Assembly: GCA_963747535.1 (NCBI GenBank)
Contig: CAVVFX010000025.1
Coordinates: 248,001 to 312,000 of the forward strand
Reading direction: 5' to 3'
DNA: 64,000 nucleotides
DNA from: CAVVFX01 sp963747535
Lineage (GTDB): Bacteria > Acidobacteriota > Terriglobia > Bryobacterales > Bryobacteraceae
Both the position numbers and the translations under genes were made by a program. Shown piece by piece: positions 7,708 to 18,600 of this stretch; the stretch's first letter is position 1, and each line of letters starts with the position of its first letter. A model generated the notes under the pieces. That model was not told the DNA's origin. It saw only the letters and a list, made by a program, of their open reading frames with translations, and made no database searches.

Positions 7708-10700
7708 TCAGAAGTAGAACTTCAGAGCAAGCTGCAGGTTGCGAGGCGAATTGATCTGGCTGCCCGCGCCCGTCAAGACGCCGAACGACTGGCTCTGCAA
7801 CTGCGTGCCGCCAGTGCCGAAGCGCGTGCGATTGAAGACGTTGAAGGCTTCCGCGCGGAATTCCAGGCGGGTCTTCTCCATCAACGGAATGGTCTTGGTG
7901 AGCGACATGTTCTCGTTCAGGTTCGGGAACAACCTCAACTTCGGATTGTAACGAGTATCATTTCCGATGGAGTTTAGCGCCGTGCCGGAACCCTGGAGGG
8001 GGAACGGACCGGTGCCGTAGGGAACAAAGAAATTGTTTACGGACGGATTGAAGCTACCTTGGTAGCTTGGTTGCCAACCGTTATAGGAGGTGATGTAAGG
8101 CGCGACTCGCGTCGATCCCTGATCTCCCGTAGCATAGATGGGAAGAGTCAACGAAGTTGTAATTGCAACCGGTGTTCCACTGGCGTACAGGTTAATGCTC
8201 GATACGCGCCAGTTACCCAACACCCAGGCAGCCGGTCCGTGGGTAAGATACTTCTGTCCCTTGCCAAGGGGTATATCGTAGACGGTGGCGAACTTGAAAT
8301 CGTGGGTCACATCGAATTCGCCGATCGATTTCTCGAGTCCGCGATTGAAAAAATCGGCGGCATAATAAGCGCCCTGTCCAGCGCCAAGCGCATTTCCCCA
8401 AGCCGAATCGGAATCGGTGAGCAACTTCGAGAAGGAGTATGATCCCTGGAAGGTAAGCCCGTTCGAATAACGTTTCTGGAATTTAAGATAGAGCGCATGG
8501 TAGGTTGAATGGCCGCTGTGATCTCCCTGGCCCGCATAGGTGTCGATCACGTTGTACTGCGGGAAGGGTCGCAGAGCCTGCGCGACCGTGCCTGTGAAAC
8601 CCGGGTACGGGGATCTAATCCCGGCTGCATTGGCCACAGCTGAGCCAACCTGGCTGTTGAGCACGACAAGGCTTTGCGCAACGGTTCCATACGCGGTCAG
8701 ATAACTCGGACTGATCTGGTTGTAGTCCAGCAAGCCCGTTTGCAAGTGCTCGCCCATGACGCCGCTGTAAGCGGCTTCTAAGACCATCGAATTGCCGAGT
8801 TGGCGCTGGATGGATAGGTTGAAATTGTCGAAGGCCGGGAGCTTGGTGGCTTCAGTGCCCTGCCACCAGGCGACGTTGGTGCCGTTCGAAACCGACGGAT
8901 TGATGAACGGCGGGACGTTATATGGAGGAAATCCCCCATCCATGGTGAACGTCGGGGTGAGTCCGGTGTTTTGGGTGCTGTCGGTTTGCGTCAGTGTCCA
9001 ACCGGAGTTGTGCGTCGAGCCGCTCACAGAAACCAGAGCGCCGAAAGTACGCGAATAGGAGCCGCGGATCACGGTCTTGGCATCTTTGGAATAAGCGAAG
9101 CCAAGGTGTGGACCGTAGCCTTTGTTCCAGAAGTTGGCGAGCGTCCTGCTCCCGACGCAACCGCTGCAGGTGCCTGCGAACAATACTGCGCCGGGAATAC
9201 CGCCTGCGGCGGGGTTCGGCGTCGTGGGGCCGAAATCGGTCCAGCGGTTGGCGAGGCCGGTCGGGGGCAGATTTCCATCCCAACGCAGCCCGACGTTTAG
9301 AACCAGTTTGTTGCTGATCCGCCAGTCATCCTGGAAGTAACCTCCAAAATAATAGAACTGCTGGCCGATGAACCGTACGGTATCGATCTGTCCGCTGTCG
9401 GCATAGCCGAGCAGGAAAGAGGCGAACGCGTTACCGCCGGCGTTGGGGTTCGTTCCGCCGGGAACACCGGTTTCCAAGTAGCTGAATCCGACGCAACCCG
9501 CTTCGCACTGGCGGCCGAAGCCGTTGTAGTGATTGAGCTGGTACATGCCGCCGAACTTGAAGGTATGCTTGTCGTGGATCCACGTGAAGTCGTCGTTATA
9601 GGAGTAGACCGTATTCTCAGAGCCGTTGTCGGCTTGGCCGCCCCAAGTGCTGTAGGTGTCACCTGTGCCGCCGGAGAAGAGGTTGACCAGGTTCTGGTTG
9701 CAGTTTGGCACATTGCCCAGACAGAACTTGCTTTGCCAGTTACCGATGTATTCCTGCGGCGGTTTGTGATCCTGCGTCCAATTGTTGCCGCCCGCAAAGA
9801 AGTGATTCAGACGGGTAGGACTGAAAGTCCAGTCCCAACTGAAGCGGAGAACGTCGCTGGCCTGAACCAGGTCGTTGTAATTGCTATAGAGCCCGGGAAG
9901 CGTCGGAGGCCCGTCGGAACCGAATGTCTGGTGCTCCCGATCGTGTCCGTAATAACCGGAAATGCGCTGTTTTTCGTTGAACATGTGGTCGCCTTTGATG
10001 CTCCACTTATTCACCGGGTAGACCTGGGTACCGCTGGTTTCGAGATAGTTGTTGGTCACATAGCCAACTGTTCCGGGAGCAGCGCCGGTGTTAGGCGTCA
10101 GCATACCGCTGGTTTCGAAAACTCCCAGCGCCTTTTGCGAAGCCGCACTGAAAAGACTCTTGGGAATGATGTTGCCGGGAAATACCTGGCGTGTGACCGT
10201 GCCGTTGGCTGCGGTCGTCTGGCCGATCGGATTGTAAATCGGAATCTGCACGCCGGCGGAAGTCACCCATTTGCTGAAGTCGCCGTTGTACATTTCCGGT
10301 GTGGGGATGGTGAATTGGGTGCCGTTCGCGCCGGTGCGATTGCGGAAGCCCTCATACGAGAAGAAGAAGAACGTTTTGTTTCTTCCGTGATAAACTTTGG
10401 GAATCCAGACGGGACCGCCTACCGTGGCGCCGAAATCGTTCTGCTTGTATATCGAGATCGGAATGCCGGACCGGTTGCTGAACCAGTTATTAGCATCCAG
10501 GTCATTGTTGCGAAGAAACTCGTAGGCAGAGCCGTGGAAGTCGTTGGTGCCGGACTTGGAGGCGTAATACATATTGCCGCCGCCTGCGTGGCCATACTCG
10601 GCCTTATATCCGTTGGTATCGACGGTGAACTGATCGATGGCTTCGACTGACGGCGAGTTGGAAGCAATCCAACTCTTTTGCAGCGCACGGCTGGTATTGG

Positions 10701-11292
10701 TCGAAACGCCGTCGAGCGAGGTACCGTAGGATGCTGCCTGTCCGCCGCCGATGCTGAAGCCGTTGTCGCCGCCGAGGTTCTTGGCGTCCGGCGTGAGAGA
10801 AGCCAGATCGAACGGCGTTCTGACCGTTCCGCTTACCTCCAGGGGCAGATCGTTGACCAGCCTGTTTTCGAGTGTCACGCTATTTTTGGCGTCTTCCGTC
10901 TGCAGCGAGATCCCGGTAGCCGCAACTTCAACGGTCTGCGAGGAGGCTCCGACCTGCAACTTCACGTCTGCGCGAACGTTGGCCGCCGCGTCGACATTGA
11001 TTCCTCGTTCTTGAGTGAGTTGGAATCCCTGCTTCTCTACCCGCAAGGTATACACGCCGGGTTCCAGACTGGGAACTGTATATTCCCCCGCCTGATTCGT
11101 GGTGGCGTCAAGACTAACGTTGGTTTGAGGGTTGGTCAGGGTAATTTTAGCGCCGGGTATGACCGCGCCGGAGCTATCCTGGACGACCCCTGTAATGGTT
11201 CCGCGTTCCGACTGCCCGAACGCGAAGAAAGTTAAAGAAAACATCAAGAACGCAACGCGCATAACGCGTGCGGCGACATGGCCCTGTGGCAT
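7708..11292 (-). CDS. TonB-dependent receptor with carboxypeptidase-regulatory-like domain (Oar-like)
   Basis: An outer-membrane protein of 1,194 residues (1,184 from the alternative Met at 11262). A signal peptide (MRVAFLMFSLTFFAFGQ) is followed by a carboxypeptidase-regulatory-like beta-sandwich (about 30-110: GTITGVVQDSSGAVIPGAKI), a plug (about 120-260) and a long beta-barrel ending LQLALKFYF with the C-terminal aromatic typical of outer-membrane barrels. The family is strongly expanded in Solibacter-type Acidobacteriota and is thought to import large substrates such as glycans or peptides. It is divergent from an enolase-superfamily gene, which together with nearby hydrolases suggests carbohydrate use. 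The substrate cannot be read from sequence. Confidence 0.92.
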   Translation of the reverse strand: MPQGHVAARVMRVAFLMFSLTFFAFGQSERGTITGVVQDSSGAVIPGAKITLTNPQTNVSLDATTNQAGEYTVPSLEPGVYTLRVEKQGFQLTQERGINVDAAANVRADVKLQVGASSQTVEVAATGISLQTEDAKNSVTLENRLVNDLPLEVSGTVRTPFDLASLTPDAKNLGGDNGFSIGGGQAASYGTSLDGVSTNTSRALQKSWIASNSPSVEAIDQFTVDTNGYKAEYGHAGGGNMYYASKSGTNDFHGSAYEFLRNNDLDANNWFSNRSGIPISIYKQNDFGATVGGPVWIPKVYHGRNKTFFFFSYEGFRNRTGANGTQFTIPTPEMYNGDFSKWVTSAGVQIPIYNPIGQTTAANGTVTRQVFPGNIIPKSLFSAASQKALGVFETSGMLTPNTGAAPGTVGYVTNNYLETSGTQVYPVNKWSIKGDHMFNEKQRISGYYGHDREHQTFGSDGPPTLPGLYSNYNDLVQASDVLRFSWDWTFSPTRLNHFFAGGNNWTQDHKPPQEYIGNWQSKFCLGNVPNCNQNLVNLFSGGTGDTYSTWGGQADNGSENTVYSYNDDFTWIHDKHTFKFGGMYQLNHYNGFGRQCEAGCVGFSYLETGVPGGTNPNAGGNAFASFLLGYADSGQIDTVRFIGQQFYYFGGYFQDDWRISNKLVLNVGLRWDGNLPPTGLANRWTDFGPTTPNPAAGGIPGAVLFAGTCSGCVGSRTLANFWNKGYGPHLGFAYSKDAKTVIRGSYSRTFGALVSVSGSTHNSGWTLTQTDSTQNTGLTPTFTMDGGFPPYNVPPFINPSVSNGTNVAWWQGTEATKLPAFDNFNLSIQRQLGNSMVLEAAYSGVMGEHLQTGLLDYNQISPSYLTAYGTVAQSLVVLNSQVGSAVANAAGIRSPYPGFTGTVAQALRPFPQYNVIDTYAGQGDHSGHSTYHALYLKFQKRYSNGLTFQGSYSFSKLLTDSDSAWGNALGAGQGAYYAADFFNRGLEKSIGEFDVTHDFKFATVYDIPLGKGQKYLTHGPAAWVLGNWRVSSINLYASGTPVAITTSLTLPIYATGDQGSTRVAPYITSYNGWQPSYQGSFNPSVNNFFVPYGTGPFPLQGSGTALNSIGNDTRYNPKLRLFPNLNENMSLTKTIPLMEKTRLEFRAEAFNVFNRTRFGTGGTQLQSQSFGVLTGAGSQINSPRNLQLALKFYF

Positions 11293-11328
11293 AAGTTTTT
11301 TAACCCCGAGAATAATAGTTGTAGGTGA

Positions 11329-11357
11329 ACACTATCACGTTTGGCCGGCAAAAACAA
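11329..11357 (-). promoter_or_regulatory. Promoter of the TonB receptor
   Basis: On the minus strand, TTGTTT (11352-11357) and TAGTGT (11329-11334) are separated by 17 bp. The downstream part CGTGATA also occurs at the same place in the promoter of the second receptor (35650-35678). Confidence 0.5.
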
Positions 11358-11429
11358 GTGGATTCGTACTTTAACGATTACTTTCACAACTACTTGGTGA
11401 CAGTCAAATTCGGGCGTTAGAATTCTCCC

Positions 11430-12679
11430 ATGCTGAAAACCAGTCGAAGCCGCCGGTCCTTCGTACGCGCCGCGGCCGGAATCGCCGGCGCATTCTGGGC
11501 CGACGAGTCAATCCAGGCGTACCAGAGTCATGTCAGTACTAACTCCAAGCCATCTGAACTGAAGATAACTGACATGCGCATCGCGGTGATTGCGCGAGCG
11601 CCAATGACCTGTCCGGTGATCCGGGTCGATACGAACCAGGGCATCTACGGTCTGGGTGAAGTGCGGGACGGCGCTAGCGAGACTTATGCGCTGTTCCTCA
11701 AGAGCCGATTGGTGGGCGAAAACCCCTGCAACGTCGATCAGATCTTTCGCAAAATCAAGCAGTTTGTCGGGAATTCGCGGCAGGCGGGCGGCGTCTGCGG
11801 CGTCGAAATGGCACTCTGGGATCTTGCCGGCAAGGCTTACGGCGTTCCCGTGTACCAGATGCTCGGCGGTAAGTTTCGCGACAAGATCCGCTGCTATGCG
11901 GACACCACCGAATCCGACGATCCGAAGATCTGCGGCGCTCGGTTACGGGACCGGCGCGACCAGGGATTTACCTGGCTCAAGATGGATCTCGGGATCGACT
12001 TAGTAAAAGACATCCCCGGAACGATCCAGCGTCCACTCGGCAGTTCCGTCGCACAGGGCGCTAACACGCAGCAGATGTTTACCGGCATCGAACTTACCGA
12101 GAAGGGCATAGAGAAATGGGCGATTTCGTACAAACCGTGCGGGAGCAGGTAGGTATGGAAGTTCCGCTCTCGGCCGACCATTTCGGACACATTGGTGTCA
12201 ATTCATGTATCCGGCTCGGCAAGTATCTTACGAAATACAACATGGCATGGCTCGAGGACATGATTCCCTGGCAGTACACCGACTTACTGAAGAAGATTTC
12301 CGACGCTGTGGATATCCCGCTGTGCACCGGGGAAGGTATCTACCTCAAAGAGGGCTTTATCGAGCTTGCGAAGAATCATGCGGTGGATATTCTGCATCCG
12401 GATCTTGCCACTTCGGGTGGAATCCTGGAGACCAAGAAGATTGGCGACGCGATTCAGGACTACGGCATCCCCATGGCGATGCACTTCGCGGGAAGCCCGG
12501 TCTCCTGCATGGCCAACGTGCATTGCGCGGCGGCGACGGAGAACTTCCTGGTGCTGGAAAACCATTCGGTGGAGGTGCCGTGGTGGAGCGACCTGGTGAA
12601 AGGGGTCGAGAAGCCGATTGTGAACCACGGCTTTATTACGGTACCGTCCCATGCCGAACTTAGAACCAGGGAGCGTTGA
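11430..12679 (+). pseudogene. Mandelate racemase/muconate lactonizing-type enzyme, frameshifted
   Basis: An enolase-superfamily enzyme with a Tat-like leader (RSRRSFVRAAAG). The N-terminal capping domain and start of the barrel are in one frame (11430-12152). The rest is in another (from 12116), with metal-ligand regions SADHFGH, AWLEDMIPW and CTGEGIY and the segment HPDLATSGGI. The break lies at gagaaatgggc near 12113: one extra A would restore EKMGDFVQTV. The C-terminus also departs from the family soon after NHGFITVPS and stops about 40 residues early. Two lesions suggest genuine decay rather than one sequencing error. Such enzymes dehydrate acid sugars (gluconate or galactonate types), fitting the surrounding sugar genes. 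Confidence 0.82.
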
Positions 12680-12912
12680 AGTCAGGCCACCTCGTTCCAG
12701 ATTTGTCGCCGGCGACCAGGCAGGCGTTCCGGGAGCGCTGAGTGTCGCAACTCTCGTAGCTGCGTCAGGGGCATTCCCAGGCGCTTTTGCTCCTGTCGAC
12801 TTTCTCCATGCGGGCGGCGGCGCTGGCGAGCCAGGTATCGACATCGTCAAGGGCGATCTCGATGACACCCGTGATCGGCAAAACCGTATCATACAGGAAG
12901 GGGAATTTGGCC
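12680..12912. other. Gap with a possible minus-strand gene fragment
   Basis: No complete gene. On the minus strand, about 12764-12910 reads coherently (AKFPFLYDTVLPITGVIEIA, then DVDTWLASAAARMEKVD) and stops. This may be the tail of a lost gene; no family is recognised. Confidence 0.3.
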
Positions 12913-13347
12913 ATGTCAGAAGCGAAATACGCTGCGTATGAAGCTCTCGGACCCTTTTTCGAGATTATTATGAAGGGATTGAGCGGAGTCGTTGACGGCG
13001 ATCATTACTTCGATACTATCGCTGAGGATGCGACGTTCGAGTTCCTCTACGAATTCCCTGGGTGGCCCCGAACAATCCGGCGACGCGCCGAGTTGATGAC
13101 GGCGTACTCCGGATATGGCAACAGCATCAGACTCCGTTCAGCCGACAAGCTTGTCGTTTATCATGCCGGCAACGGCAAAGTTGTGATCATCGAATACGAG
13201 GTGCACGGCAAGGTCCTGGGAACGGGCGCGCCCTATGACAATAGGTTCGTCTCGATCATTACCGTCGCCGATCGAAAGATCGTTCATTGGCGAGATTACA
13301 TGGACTCTCTGGCTGCGTGGAACGCCCTGAACCAGCGGTCCTCCTGA
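12913..13347 (+). CDS. NTF2-like / SnoaL-like protein
   Basis: A 144-residue protein preceded by the ribosome-binding sequence GGAAGGGG about 9 bases before the ATG. It has the alpha+beta cone features of the NTF2/SnoaL superfamily: an N-terminal helix pair (FEIIMKGLSGVVDGDHYFDT), a strand rich in FEFLYEFPG, and the closing strands VSIITVADRKIVHWRDYMDS typical of ketosteroid-isomerase-related proteins. Members are small isomerases, dehydratases or binding proteins; the substrate is unknown. An in-frame extension to 12787 lacks coding character. Confidence 0.8.
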   Translation: MSEAKYAAYEALGPFFEIIMKGLSGVVDGDHYFDTIAEDATFEFLYEFPGWPRTIRRRAELMTAYSGYGNSIRLRSADKLVVYHAGNGKVVIIEYEVHGKVLGTGAPYDNRFVSIITVADRKIVHWRDYMDSLAAWNALNQRSS

Positions 13348-13608
13348 TGTCGTTAAACCGGCCGCCGTGCTCCGAAACTGCGCCGGTACACGGCGGGATT
13401 GAACCGACAGTTCCACCGAATGCTCGCGCAAGCGTGACGGCATGGCAGACACGTTTCACGACGAAGTAATCATCAAAGTTCGGGCGAATCTGGATTCCAA
13501 GATGGTCACGCGGCTGTTCACGGACAACCCCATCGCGAGCTGAATGGAAGCAATGCAGCAAAGTCAGCGCGGGGAGTGTACCGCATCAACTCCCCCGTCT
13601 CATGTTCG
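13348..13608. other. Intergenic stretch without a supported gene
   Basis: Short ORFs on both strands show no conserved pattern or ribosome-binding site. I see no clear promoter or hairpin. Confidence 0.4.
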
Positions 13609-13914
13609 TTACGCTGACGGCTGTACCCACCGAAAGTGCGGCTGGTCAAGTTGCTCGCTAGGTGTGGTCGTTTCCTCAATGCGCTTGCGCACGCGCAACT
13701 CTCGGAGCATAGTCCGTGCGTCGGCCAGGGTGCAATGCATGACCTCTTGGATTTTGCGGACGCCCTCAGCGTGCAGGCCCTGCTCAGTCTCCACCGGACC
13801 AAGATGCACGAGCGCATCACAGAGAAGTTGCTCCTGCTCCGGCGACATCAGCCAAGTATACAATGCCTCGGAATACCTCCTCAGGCGCTGATCATTTTCG
13901 TGCCGTCGCGACAA
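13609..13914 (-). CDS. Small hypothetical protein, possibly DNA-binding
   Basis: A protein of 101 residues with an amphipathic helical composition (SPEQEQLLCDALVHLGPVET, then GVRKIQEVMHCTLADARTML). The second part could be a winged-helix-like recognition region, followed by a polar tail. No family is recognised. Coding character is better than in the overlapping plus-strand frames, but support is modest. Confidence 0.45.
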   Translation of the reverse strand: MSRRHENDQRLRRYSEALYTWLMSPEQEQLLCDALVHLGPVETEQGLHAEGVRKIQEVMHCTLADARTMLRELRVRKRIEETTTPSEQLDQPHFRWVQPSA

Positions 13915-13990
13915 TGATGCGAGACGTCACCTTTCCTCCAGTAACCAAACACCAAAACACTTCAATCCAACGCAAGCGGTTTGCTGCTGT

Positions 13991-14263
13991 TCAAGGCTCG
14001 TCGCGCTCGCCCTTGATGAAGAAGGGCTCCATGTCCTTGTACTCCAGGATCTTCACGGTTGCGCCCTTGGGAGCGTTGCCTTGGGCAATCGCGAGGAATG
14101 CCTGCTCTGTTTGAGCCACCATAGCACGCGCCAGGTCGTTCTTGTGGATCGAGTGCCAGTTGGACGGCGTGGCCTGCGACACCTCCCGTCGGATCGTCGT
14201 CCATCCGAAAGCTGGGTTTTGCGGATCGTCGCCGACGGATAGTAGAAGGACAATGCGGTGATC
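13991..14263 (-). pseudogene. C-terminal gene fragment, family not recognised
   Basis: The minus strand reads as coherent protein for about 88 codons: RIVLLLSVGDDPQNPAFGWT, then SNWHSIHKNDLARAMVAQTE, QAFLAIAQGNAPKGATVKIL and EYKDMEPFFIKGERDEP, followed by TGA. A stop lies just upstream and no good start is present, so this looks like the tail of a truncated gene. I cannot name the family. Confidence 0.45.
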
Positions 14264-14360
14264 CGGGACCTACGACCTACGTATGTTCTGCTCGGCTACC
14301 CCAGCAGACGGTCGGCGGCGGGCCCGCCGACCATCTCCATTCCGAAAACATTCCTGTAAC

Positions 14361-14939
14361 CTAGTGCGATGGCGGCGGAAGAAACTCCAGGCCGACCTTG
14401 GGGGCGGCTTCAAGCACCCTGGCCATGAACTCTCCGGTCATGGGCGGCATCGCCGCCGAACGATCCTCGACCGGATAAAACGCCTCTTCAAAAAACTTCT
14501 CCAGGCCCGCCGGTGCCGTTACGAGCAGGACTCTTGCTTCCACGTTGCCAGTGTTCTCAAAGGAATGTGCGACTCCGCGAGGGAGGCGAATAAAATCTCC
14601 GGCGGAGGCAGTCTGTCTCTTCCCGCCAACTTGAATGGTCAGTTCCCCTTCCTGCAGATAGAAACATTCCTCCTCGCGGTGGTGAATGTGGGGTGGGTTG
14701 CCTCCGCCGGGCACGATCGACACCTCCGCCATGAAAAAGGCGCCGCCGGTTTGCTCGCCGGTGATGAGAAACCTGATCTCATCGATCGGGCTGCGATAGG
14801 CCTGGCCGGTCCCGGCGGGCACATACTGGACCCATTGTTCCGCCGCCGAGGTGGCTCCATTCACCAAGGGTTCGGAAGGGTTGCTAGCGGCGCGTCCGAT
14901 CAAATCGGAGGCTGTGACGGAAGTTTCACGTGTAGTCAT
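14361..14939 (-). CDS. Cupin-domain protein
   Basis: A 192-residue single-domain cupin starting at MTTRETSVTASD, with an AAGGAG ribosome-binding site 9 bases upstream. Cupin motif 1 is GNPPHIHHREEECFYLQEGE (His, His, Glu metal ligands) and motif 2 is GDFIRLPRGVAHSFENTG (third His). These predict a metal-binding small beta-barrel, perhaps a dioxygenase or sugar-binding enzyme. An in-frame extension to 15068 crosses the start of the divergent sigma-factor gene and is rejected. Confidence 0.87.
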   Translation of the reverse strand: MTTRETSVTASDLIGRAASNPSEPLVNGATSAAEQWVQYVPAGTGQAYRSPIDEIRFLITGEQTGGAFFMAEVSIVPGGGNPPHIHHREEECFYLQEGELTIQVGGKRQTASAGDFIRLPRGVAHSFENTGNVEARVLLVTAPAGLEKFFEEAFYPVEDRSAAMPPMTGEFMARVLEAAPKVGLEFLPPPSH

Positions 14940-15060
14940 TTTTGAGTTCTCCTTAGAGCGCCCTGATTCTCTTACCGGCTGCTCACCCCATAATGGGAGA
15001 GCAGGCCGGCGGGTTGTATCGCCCTTTTGAACTTTTTTTTTTGCGAAACTGGGAACCGGT

Positions 15061-15651
15061 GTGACCACGCCAACCTCTGTTCAAGCTGATACAGTAGCTC
15101 GGCTGATGGCGAGCTTTCGCAACGGCGACCCTGAAGCTGCCGGTCAGCTGGTCGAGCTTTTCTACCCCGAACTCCGGCGAATTGCAGCCGCGCGCATGCG
15201 GTCCGAGCGCCCGGATCATACGCTCCAGCCCACCGCGGTCGTGCATCAGCTCTATCTCGAACTGGTCAAAGTCAAAGCCCTTCGACCGGGTGGTTCGGAC
15301 GGAGCGAATGAAAAAGCAGCGTTCCTCGGGCTGGCGGCATACCTGATGAAGCAGTTGCTAATTCATCATGCCCGCCCGCTCTCAAAGCGCGCAGGGAAAG
15401 CGCAACTTCCCGACCTGCTCGAACCGCATTCGTCCGCAGAACAATCCCTCGTAGAAATCGAAGATGTTCTGAATCGGCTTGAAGCAGTCAACCCGGCGCT
15501 TCGGCGTGTCGTCGAACTGCGTGTCTTCGAAGGCCTGACGCGCGAGCAGATCGCTCGCGAAATGGGTTGCGGCACGGCTACAGTCGCCCGCCATTGGGGC
15601 TTCGCCCGAAACTGGCTCGAAGAAGCCTTGACTGAGACGCCTGCACCGTGA
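15061..15651 (+). CDS. ECF-like RNA polymerase sigma factor
   Basis: A sigma factor of 196 residues, GTG start. Region 2 is seen in LVELFYPELRRIAAARMRSE, LQPTAVVHQLYLELV and AYLMKQLLIHHARP; region 4 in RVVELRVFEGLTREQIAREM followed by GCGTATVARHWGFARNWL. The LQPTALVHEAYL-like signature is that of the ECF-like group (TIGR02999) common in Planctomycetes and Solibacter. Its stop overlaps the start of the kinase gene by 4 bases (GTGA), so the kinase probably controls it or shares its regulon. No anti-sigma gene is next to it. Confidence 0.92.
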   Translation: MTTPTSVQADTVARLMASFRNGDPEAAGQLVELFYPELRRIAAARMRSERPDHTLQPTAVVHQLYLELVKVKALRPGGSDGANEKAAFLGLAAYLMKQLLIHHARPLSKRAGKAQLPDLLEPHSSAEQSLVEIEDVLNRLEAVNPALRRVVELRVFEGLTREQIAREMGCGTATVARHWGFARNWLEEALTETPAP

Positions 15652-18600
15652 CGGACGAACGCTGGCAGGTAGCCTACGCGATCTACGAAGCCGCCGCATC
15701 CCTCGCTGAACCGGAGCGGCATCAGTACGTCCACGCTGCGGCCCCGGATGCGGAAATCGCCGGCAAAGTTTTGGCCATGCTTGGCGAAATGGAGACTACG
15801 GCCGAATCGAATGGTTTCCCCGAGCCCGCGAATACGAGGGAAACTGCCCTCGCTCCGCCCTTGCTAGCCCCCGGATCTCATTTGGGTCCATATGAAATCC
15901 TCGACTGCATCGGTCACGGTGGCATGGGCCTTGTGTATCGAGCTCGCGACCCGCGGCTTGACCGTCAGGTTGCCATAAAGCTCCTGTTGCCCGACATGGC
16001 CGGCGACCCGCAGGCGCGCGAACGCTTGCGACGCGAAGCTTTGGCCGCCGCTGCGCTCGATCATCCGTTTATTTGCAAAATCTTCGAAATTGGTGAAGAC
16101 GGTGATGCGCTATTCCTGGTCATGGAATATATCGCGGGCGAAACTTTGCATCGCCGCTTGCAGGACGGCCGAATGCCTCTCTCCGAGACGCTTCGAGTAG
16201 CTGGGGAGATGGCGGATGCCCTAGAGGAAGCCCACGCCAAGCGGTTACTGCACCGCGATCTGAAGCCAAGCAACATCATGATCACCCATCAGGGGCACGT
16301 GAAGGTTATGGATTTCGGTCTGGCCAAACGGATTGCGGATCAGCCGCGCGATGCCGATTCCACTGTCTCCGTCGAGGTGCGCTCCACGCAATTATCGGTT
16401 CCGGGAATGCTTCTCGGCACTCCGGACTACATGTCGCCGGAGCAAGTGAATGGCTTGGCGCTCGATGTACGCTCCGACTTGTTTTCTTTCGGCGTGATTC
16501 TGGCCGAGATGATAAGCGGCCGCAATCCATTTCGCAGGCCATCGATGATGGAAACTCTCTCCGCAGTGCTTCGCGATTCGCCTGATTTCGGCGGTGATAT
16601 CCAGCTGGGCGTGACGGTTCAGGGGTTGGTAGTCATGGCCCGCCGTATGCTCGCCAAAGATGCCGCGCAGCGCTACGCGTCAATCGCAGAGATGCGCGCC
16701 GATCTTGCAAGGCTGGCAGCTTCATCGCAAACCGGCGACGCACCGTTCCCCGCGGAGAAGCGTTCGGCCGATAGCATCCGGCCAATCGGGCGCGCCGCGG
16801 ACCTGAAGCAGTTGACCCGGCAATTGGAAGAGGCTCTCGCCGGGCGCGGCTCGCTAGTCCTGATCGGCGGCGAACCAGGCATCGGCAAGACCCACCTAGC
16901 TTCCGCGTTGTTGGAGGCCGCGCGCTCGCGTGGCGCGTTTGCAGTTACTGGCCACTGCTATGAGATGGAGGGCTCCGCTCCTTACTTGCCGTTCATTGAA
17001 ATGCTGGAACACAGCGCCCGGAGCGTGCCGCCCGATACGTTCCGCTATGCCCTCGGCGACGATGCGCCCGAAGTGGCCAAGCTGATGCCGGAGTTGCGGC
17101 GCATGTTTCCCGATATTCCGCCGGCACTGGAGTTGCCGCCGGAACAACAACGGCGATTCCTTTTTAACGGCTATCGCGGATTCATCGAACGTTCGACGCG
17201 TCTGACGCCGATGATGGCGTTGTTTGAAGATCTGCAGTGGGCCGATGAGCCGACGCTTTTGCTGCTGCAGCATCTGGCGCAGACGGTAGCCGGAATGCCG
17301 ATGCTGATGATCGGAACGTATCGCGACGTGGATTTGGAGGTCGGGCGTCCGTGCGCCAGGACGCTGGAGTCACTGTTACGGCAAAAGCTCGGCACCCGCA
17401 TATTACTGCGGCGTCTGCAGGTGACCGGAGTGGAGGAGATGCTGACGGCGCTGGGCGCGCAGCCGCCGCCGCCGTCGTTGACTCGCGTGGTATTTGAAGG
17501 GACCGAAGGCAATCCGTTTTTCGTCGAAGAGGTATTCCGCCATCTGGCCGAAGAGGGCAAGCTGTTCGATGAAAACGGCGCATTCCGTCCGGGTCTCCGG
17601 GGGGACCAGCTGCAAGTGCCCGAAGGTGTGAGGCTCGTATTAGGGCGACGCCTGGAGCGGCTGAGTGAGGATGCGCGCCGAATTCTAACGACAGCGGCCC
17701 TGATCGGCCGAGTCTTCTCGCTGGAACTACTGGAGGAGCTAGAGAAGACCCAGTCAGACGCAGCACTAGAGGCCGTAGAGGAAGCCGAACGCGCACACCT
17801 GGTGGAAACGGAACGGCGCGGCCGGCAGATCCGCTATCGATTCGTGCATGAGCTGGTTCGGCAGACGCTTTCCGAGACGCTGTCGGTGCCCCGCCGCCAG
17901 AGGCTGCATGCGCGGGTGGCCCAAGTGATGGAGCGGGTATATGCACCCACCATCGACGCGCACGCCTCCGCGCTGGCGCATCATCTGTACCAGGCGGGAT
18001 CGTCCGTGGATCGGGAAAAGACGATCCATTTCCTTTCGCTTGCTGCGACGGAGGCTAGCAAAGCGGCCGCTCACGAAGAGGCTCTGGATCACTTGGAAAA
18101 CGCTATTTCCCTGCTCGACGACGAACGCTCGGCACGCATCGCCGATCTTCATGCCCGGCGCGCAGGCGCGCTGGGCAGCCTGTGGCGGCATCAGGAAGCC
18201 GTTCAAGAGTATGAGCGTGCGCTGGCGCTCTACGATGCATTGGGCGAACACCTGCGATTCGTCGAAGCCTGCGCCCCGCTCGCGATTTTCCTCTCGCGGA
18301 CCGGGCAACTCCAAGACGCGAGGAAAATCGTGGATCGCGCCGCTCGACACGCCAAGGATGCCCCGGCTTCCATCCGATGCGCCTTGTTGGCGCTCGAAGC
18401 TAATACTGGCGCTTCGATCGGTGAAATCGATAGAGCTCTTGAGCTTTTCGATGAACTGCACAATTGTTCCGAAAATGAGTTGCTCCCGCGCGTCGTTGGT
18501 CTTGTCACCGAGCAAGAAATGTATACTCGCTACGACGCTGGTCAATTGGATCTCTGTGAGGCGGCTGCCCGAAAAGCGTCCCGGTTCTTTGAACAAGCGG

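Noticed and set aside
9529..10650. A 373-codon plus-strand frame
   Set aside because: Antisense to the TonB receptor barrel; no recognisable domain.
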